From Effrenium voratum (taxonomy: Eukaryota > Sar > Dinophyceae > Suessiales > Symbiodiniaceae), in contig CAUJNA010003326.1 of the NCBI GenBank assembly GCA_963377175.1, forward strand, positions 624,778-688,777: a DNA stretch of 64,000 nt. Direction: 5' to 3'. Numbering within the stretch: position 1 is the first letter of the stretch; each line of letters opens with the position of its first letter. Positions 54,986 to 64,000 of the stretch are shown here, in pieces. The notes under the pieces are model-generated. The model worked only from the letters and a program-made list of their open reading frames with translations, had not been told where the DNA came from and searched no databases. The position numbers and the translations under genes are program-made.

Positions 54986-55669
54986 CTAAACGGCAACAGA
55001 TACCTTTTGCCAAGGAGGCAATGTGACGCCTTGCAAAGCTGAAGGCAGAAGGTGGCATGAGATGCTTGATTTGGCTATCAAAGGAACACCACCCACAACG
55101 CAAGCTGCTCGAACGAGTGAGCATAAACGAGCTGAAACGGATCGAGCACATCCAGGGAGACAGATCATTGGCATGCAGGAGTCTGGGCTTTGTAGGACCC
55201 AGGACATTGTACCAAGCTCTAGAGGCTCTATATCACAACTTACCAAGGGCCTGCCTTGGAACCTCAACGGTTGCAAGTTCTTTGTGATAGAACCACCCTG
55301 GATTGCAGGCCTGAAAAGGGGCATGATGCTACCAGCGAATGCCATAAACAAAGCCAGGGATCCCAAACACTCCGCAAAAGGGTCAAGTGTTCGTATATAA
55401 TACATGGATTGTTGGGGGATAGTCAACAATATGAAGCTAGTGGTGGAAAGTCTGAGAGGGGGCGGACCTCTGTGGATTTGAAAGCACTCTTGGAAATCGG
55501 GGGGGGCGGTACTCCTGTCGCTCTTGACTTTCCGTTGTTCAGAAGCAGTTGCCTTTGGCAAGGAGTCATAGCTGAGTGCTGAGGGAACTGCAACATCATA
55601 AAGACTTGGAAGGGCTTTCAGCACGACACATAAAGGGCAGCAATGCCAAGAACAGAAACACATGATCAT
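54986..55669 (-). CDS. Long ORF of uncertain coding status
   Basis: 227 codons without a stop, one of the longest non-repetitive minus frames after the oxygenase and the Cys/His genes. It is rich in Leu, Ser and Pro with hydrophobic runs. No motif was recognised, and the plus strand also has frames of 108 and 125 codons here, so it may be chance. It could also be a decayed element. Confidence 0.25.
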   Translation of the reverse strand: MIMCFCSWHCCPLCVVLKALPSLYDVAVPSALSYDSLPKATASEQRKVKSDRSTAPPDFQECFQIHRGPPPLRLSTTSFILLTIPQQSMYYIRTLDPFAECLGSLALFMAFAGSIMPLFRPAIQGGSITKNLQPLRFQGRPLVSCDIEPLELGTMSWVLQSPDSCMPMICLPGCARSVSARLCSLVRAACVVGGVPLIAKSSISCHLLPSALQGVTLPPWQKVSVAV

Positions 55670-55883
55670 CGTGCTGTCCAGTCTACAATCTAGTCTTGGA
55701 CACTGTGCTCTAAGAAAAAAAAAGAAGTATGACTTCCTCTCTACGAGTACCGCTTCATGCCGGAAGCTGTTGCTACGGCGCGCACGGGCACACGCGCACT
55801 TCGGGCTCTTTGAGGTACCTTGTTCCGCTGATGGCCAAACTCCTGAGGGTCATCGTGGCTGTGACAGGAACCCTCACAGGGGT

Positions 55884-55955
55884 TGTCTTAAACCCTTGTA
55901 CTTATTGAGGGGTCTATGACCATCCCTAGTAACCCAGTAAAAGAGCTATTTGACC
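55884..55955 (-). mobile_element. Family F short inverted-repeat element, copy F1
   Basis: 72 bp, related to 62340-62409 (GACCATCCCTA, TTTTGACCATGG-like end). Inverted ends GTCTTAAACCC and its partner TTTGACC. On the minus strand it lies 10 bp beyond the donor of exon 55965-56025. Confidence 0.5.
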
Positions 55956-55964
55956 ATGGCTCAC

Positions 55965-56025
55965 ATGTCCATGTCCTTGCAGCCAATCAACCGGTCGACC
56001 ATATCACACTTCAAACGACACCTCG
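55965..56025 (-). CDS. Candidate internal exon
   Basis: 61 nt between acceptor TGACGCATCCAG and canonical donor GGACAT|GTGAGC. Reads RCRLKCDMVDRLIGCKDMD. Confidence 0.5.
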
Positions 56026-57650
56026 CTGGATGCGTCAGGCCGAGTTTTAAAAACCGGCAGCATAGCCCATGGCTTTGAAAGGGGCCTCTCAAAATACCCT
56101 GCCTGTTGGTAGTGCTCCAACTCCTGGCAGTGAGCTGAGAGCCAGGTGTGGCAAAAAAATCCACGGCTACCTTCCATTTCCATCCTTTCCAGGGATCCTT
56201 CGCTTCAGAAAACCATCAGAACCCCAGGGGAAACAGCTGGTTTAATTGTTCCAGCCTCCCTGTTCAGCATCCAGATTCATAAGTCCAAGCTGTATTTGGC
56301 TTGGTAACGGGTTGCACCCTACATGTTTGTGTCACCAAGTTGGAAGGTCCGTGCGTCTCAGAAGCGATTCGGCAGCCCTCCCAACTTGCAAAGCTAGAGA
56401 GGGTACCGAGCGAAGATCGGGAAATCCGGGTGCTCGCCTAAGGTACCCTTACGGCCCTTTGGGCGAACAATGGAATTCTGCCATTTTTCTAGGGGTTGAT
56501 TCCCCATTCTTTTCAACAACCGTTCTTTTCAAGAGCGGCATCCTGTTTCGGGGGTTACCCCCCCATTCATTTGTAAAAATTGGCCCTCAAATCATCGGCA
56601 CCAAAAGCGCCATGTTGCTTGTGCTTTCTTGGTTGTCTGGCCCTTTGGGTGAAGCCTGAAATGCACCGTGGTACTTTGCAAATTTCGCCTGTGATTGGTG
56701 AGGGAAGCGAAGGTCCAGCCAAGGCAACCACTTCTGGCATCAATCTTTGTCAAAATTCGCAAGCTGATAGACATCTTAAATATCCGTTCCCCCAACGACA
56801 TACGCAATTCCCTGTACCCAATGCCATACCCTTTGTGACTGAATCTTGGTGGCTATGAAGGCTCTGCAAGAGCAATACGTCCCATTCCCTACGCGAAGCA
56901 CTCCTGCCGATTGGCGCGCCTTCACCGCCCTTGAAACATCAGGAAACGAGGACTCCCACTCAGGGACCTTCATTTAAAATATGCCCGTGTTGGCCCGAGT
57001 GATACTTCAAAGGCCTAAGTCATACTAATATAGGGTCTTTTCGCCTGCAGATGTTCTTTTGCACGAGCTGGCAAATGAAAATCAAATTGAAAACCAGCGG
57101 AATCCACTTCGAACCGAAGTGACTTGAAAAGGAAATGCCTCTGCACTAAGGGTCGATTCCCATTCTCTTCACCGGAACCGTTTGAAGATCTCACCTAGTT
57201 CCCTTTTCAACAAATGCACGAGTCAAGGTTGCTTCGCAAGGGTGCCCCTCTGGCCTCTTGGACTCTTTAGACCAAGAACCCAGCATGTTCAGAACCCCGA
57301 GCTGGCGGGGGCCGTGTTGAGCTGCCAAGCAAATGGCAGCAGGAGTGCCGAGTGCTAGGTGTCCCATGAGAAAAAACATCTCAGGGAGTCCTTCGCTTTT
57401 TTGGGACCAAACCTATTACACCGGGCTGAAAGTTGGTACGGTGGCTAAGTAAATGCCCTTTCTGTCGGCAAGCAGGGATGATCAGATCCTAATTTGGGAA
57501 TTGTGCCATCTTCTGCCACCCAACTCTGATCTGGCGGTGTTTTGCAAAATAGGAAGACCTTGCTGATGGGTTGTTGCACTTTGGCTCCCTTCAAACCACC
57601 CAAACAAATTGGCAGAAGAAAACACACATCCCGCACGACTAGACCTGGAC

Positions 57651-57722
57651 CCTGGCGAACTCGCCTTGAGGCTCTCATAGATGTCCTCCATCGCCCGATG
57701 CTGGCACCTCTTCACCGGGGCC
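57651..57722 (-). CDS. Candidate internal exon
   Basis: 72 nt between CACTGTAGGCAG and GCCAGG|GTCC. Reads APVKRCQHRAMEDIYESLKA. Phase does not agree with the nearest upstream candidate (57784-57869), so one of the two is misplaced. Confidence 0.4.
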
Positions 57723-57783
57723 CTGCCTACAGTGCAGGTTCCGCGGATGGGTGGGGCTGCATGCGGAGCCCGGTCAAAACTAC

Positions 57784-57869
57784 GCAGGTTTGGAGAACAT
57801 GAGAAAAAATGCGAGTCCCTCTATGTTGCGCGAAATCTAGAGCTCGGCCCCCATGCCCCATCTCCGACT
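57784..57869 (-). CDS. Candidate internal exon
   Basis: 86 nt between CCCATTGCTTTAG and ACCTGC|GTAGTT. Reads SEMGHGGRALDFAQHRGTRI then FSHVLQTC. Confidence 0.45.
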
Positions 57870-58558
57870 CTAAAGCAATGGGTATTTTGACCAAGCCCAT
57901 GAACGAGAGAGGCCACTGGGAAAACGGACTGGCCATGTGTGAAGAGCCTTTGCCGCCAAACAAAACAAGCACAAAACAAGAACCTTTGGTTTGGGGTTGG
58001 GGTTTCGGGTGTGATAACAACTTTGTTTTTCAAACAATTCCCTTCCCTCGGCCACGAAAAAAGATACGGCGAAGCGGGGCAACTGGAAGACACTGGAGAT
58101 GGGTCGAATCGTGCGAGATCGGGGTTTTTTGAAGATTTTTTTTCAAAAGGAGGCCTCCAAAATCGGGACGCACACATGGAGGGGGTTCTGTTAGAGGCAC
58201 AGAAAAGCTCAGGATTGGCTAGAGCTGGTTGGTGTCCTTTTGGTCTCTGCTTCGAAACCATCCTTTTGCACCGAAACTTTCTCAAATCCTAGCAGAAATG
58301 GCTAGAAATAGGGGATGCTTCAGCCATTGGAGTCATTTTGTCTGCTCAACTGGCTTGGAAACTCTGGATCTTGGTTTGCTAAAAAAATGGCTATAGGGTG
58401 TTGTTTTTCGAGGGTACCCTTTGCAGGATGGCTTGAAGGGGGTTCCCGTTGCCCAATTTTGGTGGGGTGTTTTCTTGGGGGTTGACGCTTTTGCCACGGC
58501 TCAATCCAAAGCTGCGAGGGTTTACAATTCGAAAAATGGGAATGCCGCTATAAGATTC

Positions 58559-58681
58559 CTCCCCTACAAATCAACTACTCCCCTACTGCAGATTTCATGA
58601 AGCCCACATAATCACAATTTGTAGAGGAAACTCTGTTCGGGGGAACCCCCTTTTTGGGTTACATGTTGATTTGTAGGGGAG
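58559..58681. mobile_element. MITE-like element with perfect 17-bp TIRs
   Basis: CTCCCCTACAAATCAAC at 58559-58575 and its exact complement at 58665-58681 enclose 89 bp. A shorter CTCCCCTA motif repeats just inside the left TIR. No coding. Only one copy was seen in the window. Confidence 0.75.
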
Positions 58682-60395
58682 TAGCGGCCTCTTTAATTTC
58701 CCCCAAAGCACGGAGTCAGAGGGTGTGAGCTGGGGGCAATCCTATCAACTCCGATACATGCCCAAGTTCTATCCCGGCGGACACCCAGAACTCACCAGGA
58801 TTCATGCTCGCAGTGGACGACAATTCACCAGGTCATGGACCCCTGCAGACCAATGGTAGCTCCCCTAAAATAGTACCTGACTAGTTCCGCGGCCGTGAAA
58901 GGAGGGTGCAACCTCTCCAAGGCAAGTTGTTGTGCAATAAGCCTGGTATTTCTCCATCCTGCATCCGCATACCTTGATAGTCAGCAACGAGTGAATCTCC
59001 TCATAAATAATAAAGGGGGGCCCGAACATTCTTTGCATCCTGTTCAAACAGGGCTATCCCCGTATTTCCCGCACCCAAGGGAAAGCTCCCTTTGAACTAG
59101 CCCAAAGTATGTTGTTTTAACTGAAGACTACCCGAGCTTCTGCCCCAAACAAGATCAGGTTGATTCTGGCCCATATGTCACAAACCTCAAATGTTCCACA
59201 ACACATGTATCAATAGAGACCCGCCCCCACCCCGAAACCCCGGTCAAATCAGCCCTGTGTCGCCGGGATGCGAAAGTGATCCGGAGCCCAGCGACGGCAC
59301 AGCTCCTTGCCAAAAGAAGTGGGGCGGCTTGTTCGGAGGCGACATGCCCTTTTGGAAACCGAAAATGCCAAAACGACAACAGGAAATCTAACTGGTGCCA
59401 GAAGGAAACCAACTACCCGACATCATCCATAGTGTGTGGCAAAAAAGGGGGCCCGGTTTTATGCGGAAATGGTGGGGCAAACAGCCCCTCTTGTACCCTC
59501 ACAAAACGGCATGCCAAAAAACGTGGGCGACTCACGATTATTCTTGGATTGGACCAACGTTCCTGGGCTGGTCAAAATCGTGTGGCCGATCCTAATCCGC
59601 AACTCCTAATTATTGGACAACCACTGCTGTTTGCCCCTTTTGCAACCCCAAAATCTTGCGGATTGCCTTTGAACAGCCCAATCAATGAATCAAAAAAAAA
59701 CGCAACGAAGGCGGCTCCTTCACAGTGCTGACGTCAACGATGCGATAGTGCAGTGTGCCCATGAACTTGGGGCAGAACTTGTCGAGAAATCGCTTGTCCA
59801 TGTGAACCTGATCCGGAAAGCCGTAGGAAAAGGTCATGTCGAACAGTCAACTACTGTTGGGACAGCCAAAGTTTGGTTAAGGAGGTGGACTTAGAAGTGA
59901 CACCCCAAATGCATGCCCCATCTCTCTCCCCTGCCTAGAAACAAAACAGGGTCAGAGTTCAGCGACCCTCTTAAATGGTGGCATACATGAATCAATAAGA
60001 AAGACACAAAGCCCACCATTCCAGACCTCATTCATTCCGGTCCCCCTCACAGCAAATGCTGAAAACCCCGCAATGGGTGAGTCTTTCTTGGAGGATGCCC
60101 CTTTTTCGGTGGTTTTGAAGGAACACCGAAAGGACAGGCACCAATGTGGGGGGTCGCCTAAAAAAAAGAGCCAAAGACACGCCCACGAGGGATCCTGTGC
60201 GAAACCAGTGTCCTGAGAACTTCTCACTTCGACCGCGGACCCCTCGACATGGATCTGATGTTGGCTTCCCGTTGAAGTCCGCCCAAAAGGTAAGGTGTTC
60301 AAGGGTACCTCAAGAATGGGGGCTTCTCCAAAACCCTTCAGTAGGCAAAACAGGGAAACAAAACAGTTGCTCCTTGTTCGCGTACATGGAGACAC

Positions 60396-60447
60396 CTGAA
60401 AAAAAAAAAAAAAACACGGCAAACCGCCGGAGGCCAGAGCCGCGTAC
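60396..60447 (-). other. Very short intron, 52 bp
   Basis: GTACGCGG start after GAAAG and a 15-T tract followed by CAG at the end. It joins HPKSWQLSLLKLLKG to VSMYANKEQL in one frame. Confidence 0.45.
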
Positions 60448-60492
60448 CTTTCAGCAGCTTCAACAGAGACAGCTGCCAAGATTTTGGATGAG
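60448..60492 (-). CDS. Candidate internal exon
   Basis: 45 nt between acceptor GTGTTTCTCGCAG and donor GAAAG|GTACGC. Reads HPKSWQLSLLKLLK; the next exon begins at 60395 with VSMYANKEQL, its right end unknown. Confidence 0.45.
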
Positions 60493-61177
60493 CTGCGAGA
60501 AACACACACGGTCGCATTGATTGCAGTCACAAACTTTCAAACCAAAGCCATGAGGTCGCTATGATTTCCCCGGAATATGGATCGCTAGATATTTGGCACC
60601 TTCATGGGCAAGCTCTCGTACCCACGGATGAGTTCGTTATGACTTGTATCCATAGTCCATTCCTCCAGTTACATATTCATCCCACATCTGCGGTATCTGT
60701 GAAAGCAAAGCCTGCCGCGAGCTGCAAGACAGTTCAACTGCAGCACTGCTTTGCGCAAGCCGTCCGCCAAAAGTCTCTAGAGCCTCCTATCTTTTGGATG
60801 GCAGGGACGAGCCCTCAAACTTCATGTTGACCCCGGATCAATTCACCTCAAAAAATGAAGGTTTCCCTCCAAAATAGGCCCCCTGTTATGAAACCCTGGG
60901 TCACCATAACCAACCATCACGTGATCAATGCTGCCCGGTGCGCTCGACCCCCCTGGCAATGACCCATGGATTTTCTATGTGCAAAAATCCCAAACCTCAC
61001 AGAAGACGTCGCCCAGGGCCAGGGCTCCGGGCCGTGTTTCCTGCCAACATGCCACCCCCAGGCCGCACGTGCCTCAGGCGCCAATTCGCACCCCGGGCGC
61101 TGAAAACCTTGCTCCTTCACACGCAAAAAGCTGGGATTGAGACCAATTCCACGACCATTCTTGTAGAAAAGGCATGT

Positions 61178-61199
61178 TACATATATATATATATACATG
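61178..61199. repeat. Short TA microsatellite
   Basis: TATATA run of about 20 bp. Confidence 0.8.
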
Positions 61200-61916
61200 T
61201 TTGATGATTAGATCCTCAGAACCTTCCCCGGCAAAAAACAACAACGAGGAACTGGTATTTTGTTGAGCACACCCAACCGCTTGGTGGCATGAACGGCCAT
61301 ATCAAAACAGATTGCCACGGTTGAGATGTGTGGGACTCCGGGGACGACCTTGGGTTTCTTGTTTCTGTTAGAATCACTGATTCTGATTGGATTCGAGATG
61401 GGTCCTTTGTCGCGCACAATGCACCTTTTCCCGTAGTGAATTATTCTCCAGGAAGAGGCCATGTACTTGTAACGGTTGTAAGGTGTGTACAATACTGAGA
61501 CGGGATGGGCTGTTCGACGTCTTGACAAGCAGCTTATGGAGCCCCACGCATGTCACGTCTAGTTGCCGACAAAGGGATATCCTGATAGGCCTGACCCTGT
61601 GTTGTGGGTCAACATTGGTAGCTCCATGTAGAAATGCGCAGAGTCCTCGGTCGGAAGTTTGAGTCATGGGATCAACTGAGCCTATGCTGATCCGTCCAAC
61701 TGGGGTTCATGAAACTGGGAAAGACACAACAAAGAAGCCGCCGAGGGCGTTTGGCCTCGCAGGCGCAAAAAGATCAGCACGTACTTCCACAACAAGAAAC
61801 GAGACGCCTGCACAATCAAGTTTGATTCCTGGGCAAGCTTTGGACCCCTTTTGCCCCCATCTGTGATGTTCCACTCAAAACCCTTACTTCAGGAACAAAC
61901 GTTTGCCAACTGTCAC

Positions 61917-62055
61917 CGGGCAGGAGCAGTGCCTGGGCGCCTACTCCTTGGTCAGCCCGCCAAGCCCCAAAAAATCGGAGTCGGCCCAGATGCGTGGACA
62001 CAAACTCATGGAGCACCTGATCCACCTCCTCCAGCCGAATGGTGGACTTTCTGAC
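61917..62055 (-). CDS. Candidate internal exon
   Basis: 139 nt between acceptor GAAGCTCGCAG and donor CTGCCCG|GTGACAG. Reads VRKSTIRLEEVDQVLHEFVS, then THLGRLRFFGAWRADQGVG. The sequence just upstream (62082-62282) is also open and protein-like (GIPELPQEVCQSPGIWQELG) but would leave an intron of only about 30 bp. Confidence 0.5.
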
Positions 62056-62339
62056 CTGCGAGCTTCAGGCACTGAACGCTGTCACCGAAGCCAGCCACAG
62101 AACAACCGACCGGATGGGCCAAGCTCCTGCCAGATGCCGGGACTTTGGCAAACCTCCTGCGGAAGTTCCGGAATGCCCCACGCTCGCAACTTCAGCAATG
62201 TCAACTTCAAATCTAGTTCCCACCAAACAGGGAGACCGCGCTCGGCAAAAACCACCCTTAGCACTTCATCCCAAGTTGACATTCCTGGTTACCCAAAATA
62301 CCATAGTCATCGTGACCTTAGTAGGCACCTTTACATTGG

Positions 62340-62409
62340 TGGTCTAAAACCCCTAAGGGACTGATGACCATCCCTACCAACCCTAAGTTGATTGAAGGGT
62401 CTTTTGACC
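62340..62409 (-). mobile_element. Family F introner-like element, copy F2
   Basis: 70 bp with ends GGTCTAAAACCCC and GGGTCTTTTGACC, an imperfect inverted pair. Predicted minus-strand intron 62344-62408 (65 bp): donor CACCATG|GTCAAAAG, acceptor GGGGTTTTAG|ACC, both inside the inverted ends. Confidence 0.6.
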
Positions 62410-62496
62410 ATGGTGCATGTCACATGGCAACATGACTTTGAAGTGCTCCGCATGCAGTGTTGTGGATGTCCCTGCATCAAGCGACAGAATCCAAAC
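62409..62496 (-). CDS. Candidate exon upstream of F2
   Basis: 88 nt between acceptor TATTGTCAGCCAG and the F2 donor. Reads VWILSLDAGTSTTLHAEHFK then VMLPCDMHH, phase 1 at the end. Confidence 0.55.
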
Positions 62497-63245
62497 CTGG
62501 CTGACAATAAGTTGATAAGTCGCCCGACGCGCGCGCGTGTTCACCCGCTCTGCCTGCCTGACTGTCTGTCTGTATGTGGCTGAGTGCCTGTGTCTCTGTC
62601 TCTGTCTCTGTGCCCAACCGCCCATTCAACTGTTTGACTGTGAACAAGGCACCTGCCAATCAACCACTCTCGCCGCAGCACTACTAGTCAGTGTACAGAG
62701 AGGTTCGAAACACGCTTCAGCCCAGAACACTCTTCATCCAACCTAGGCCCAAGACATACCGAAACATAGAGTTTGATGAATACGGTGAATATTCATTCAA
62801 TGATCGGCGGCAGGCCATCAAGTGCGCGCTCCCGAACGTGCATCACCACATCTGGACGCCAAAAAAAACACGCCTACACAGTAGGTCTGGTTGAACAGGA
62901 CAGAACACCAGGATCTGTTGAACATGGCGGTGACTCAAAACAAGGCACCCCCACAAATGCTTGTTTTCTTGCAGGCCTCCCATTAAAAAAGGCAAAAAAA
63001 CAACAACAACATCCAAACAAGCGTCCCGGCAATTGTCAGACCAAATGGCGCTTTGCGCGGAAAGTGAAAGAGCCCAAAGCGACTTCCCCTCTTCTTTTGA
63101 CAACCCCCGGAGTGCCCCTTGCAACGGGTGGATTCGCTGCACACATGGCCACATAACCCTTGCAAGACCACGGCTAAAAACATGGCCTGGCAAACGTCCA
63201 ATGCAAAGCCCAAGGATAAACCCCCGGTAGATATCTAGAGTACCT

Positions 63246-63328
63246 GTCTCCATGACCCTTGAAACCTGGAGCCATCCTTACTCCAGAGAAAGGCGCCGTG
63301 ATCCGTTTGTTTAAAGGGTCATGGAGAC
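63246..63328. repeat. Hairpin with perfect 15-bp arms
   Basis: GTCTCCATGACCCTT at 63246-63260 and its exact complement at 63314-63328. The right arm falls in the candidate terminal exon next to B4. Confidence 0.75.
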
Positions 63329-63343
63329 TCCAGGCATCAATAC
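63311..63343 (-). CDS. Candidate terminal exon downstream of B4
   Basis: 33 nt from the B4 acceptor to TAA, reading VLMPGVSMTL. In frame with exon 63466-63708 across the B4 intron. Confidence 0.4.
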   Translation of the reverse strand, partial: VLMPGVSMTL

Positions 63344-63460
63344 CTCCATTTGCTCCAGTCCCCTTGAAAGAATCAAAAATTTCCAGCAGTGCTAGATTCC
63401 CTTTAAACCAACAGGGGAAAATCTCCTGGGGAGAATAACAAAATACAAAGCAAATGGAAG
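63344..63460 (-). mobile_element. Family B introner-like element, copy B4
   Basis: 117 bp with CTCCATTTGCT and AGCAAATGGAAG ends, family core AATTTCCAGCAGTGCTAGATT, and a perfect 5-bp direct repeat AATAC on both sides (63339-63343, 63461-63465). On the minus strand the flank gives donor CC|GTATTCTTCC, and the element end gives acceptor ATGGAG|GTATTG. Removing intron 63344-63465 restores the uninterrupted target. Confidence 0.8.
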
Positions 63461-63465
63461 AATAC

Positions 63466-63708
63466 GGCGGTTTTCTTCTGCTCGCTGTGGGCGCGGCCTT
63501 GGCCCAACAACGCCGCGCGGAGCGCGGAGCGCGGAGCCTGATCCGCCAACTTTCCGGGCTTCGCTGTCTGGGTCTTGGCGTCCCAGCCGAACTGGTTCTT
63601 GCACCAGTCGCCCATGCCTAAACCGCCCCGAGCAACACGGTGCCACTTTCTTTTTGCCAACCCCGTGTCCATGCCTAGGCAGCCATTGCCCCTTGACCTT
63701 CTTTTGGT
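63466..63708 (-). CDS. Candidate exon upstream of B4
   Basis: 243 nt (81 codons, phase 0) from the strong acceptor GTCCCTTTCTCTTCAG to the B4 donor. Reads TKRRSRGNGCLGMDTGLAKR, then GMGDWCKNQFGWDAKTQTAK and SALRAALLGQGRAHSEQKKT. Basic and Gly-rich. Function unknown. Confidence 0.55.
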
Positions 63709-63915
63709 CTGAAGAGAAAGGGACAATCTCGAAGAGGGATGCGAACTTGTGAGCTTCATTTAATACGGATCCAAGAGAAAATAGTGCCATGTGATCGAAG
63801 TGAACTGGACCCAGGCACAGGTTCGCTCCTGCCGCGCGGCACTATATGACACCAACCATGCGCACCTTGAGTGGGTGTTAGATCGGAAACTGTATCCGGC
63901 CAGCACATAAGGGAT

Positions 63916-64000
63916 ATCGTGTGTTGTGTGTTGTGTGTTGTGTGTGTGTGTGTGTGTGTGTGAGTGGGTGTGCGTGTGCGTGTGCGTGTGCGTGTGCGTG
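63916..64000. repeat. TG/GTGTGC microsatellite running off the window
   Basis: (TG)n then (CGTGTG)n to the last base. Confidence 0.9.

Noticed and set aside
59952..60530. 192-codon minus-strand ORF
   Set aside because: It reads through a 15-T tract (poly-Phe); splitting it by a short intron gives a more protein-like reading.
62082..62282. Protein-like minus frame upstream of exon 61917-62055
   Set aside because: It would leave an intron of about 30 bp, too short to accept without RNA data, so it is not listed as an exon.
61903..62364. 153-codon plus-strand ORF
   Set aside because: Antisense to the exon candidate 61917-62055, which has splice sites and a consistent phase.

Overview
The window looks like nuclear DNA of a eukaryotic alga, most likely a dinoflagellate. 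The support is a Ty1/copia retroelement of dinoflagellate type, genes and exon candidates that nearly all lie on the minus strand, GC-rich codons in the long genes, introns with GT-AG and at least one GC-AG boundary, many microsatellites and minisatellites, and no bacterial operon features. The organism call is an inference. Exon calls below rest on splice sites, an open frame between them and protein-like content, without any database search.

Layout. 1-2.57 kb: no gene, an AT microsatellite, a dispersed repeat and a GA-rich tract. 2.57-9.96 kb: one complete but dead LTR/copia element on the plus strand, with two LTRs, a primer-binding site, gag, protease, integrase, reverse transcriptase and RNase H relics, inserted in the GA tract. 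Its 3' half and the DNA up to 13.8 kb are strongly AT-rich, and C-to-T/G-to-A changes dominate when repeated copies are compared. 13.8-17.4 kb (minus): a tandem cluster of a gene with Cys/His 15-residue repeats, consisting of a truncated piece, a long copy with 9 repeats and a partial copy with 13. 20.26-21.25 kb (minus): an intact 2-oxoglutarate/Fe(II) oxygenase of prolyl 4-hydroxylase type.

18.9-63.8 kb: no long gene is obvious, but the minus strand carries many short exon candidates (about 20-260 nt) with matching splice sites and frames. Several introns between them are short terminal-inverted-repeat elements belonging to at least five families (called A, B, C, D and F here). Element ends coincide with the GT (or GC) and AG splice sites, as expected of introners, which are transposons that create introns. 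I could not name the protein or proteins encoded, nor decide whether there is one gene or several. Between exon candidates lie foldback elements, tandem repeats and unassigned sequence.

The main points of interest are the multi-family introner-like system and the one-sided, context-dependent cytosine loss in the copia region.
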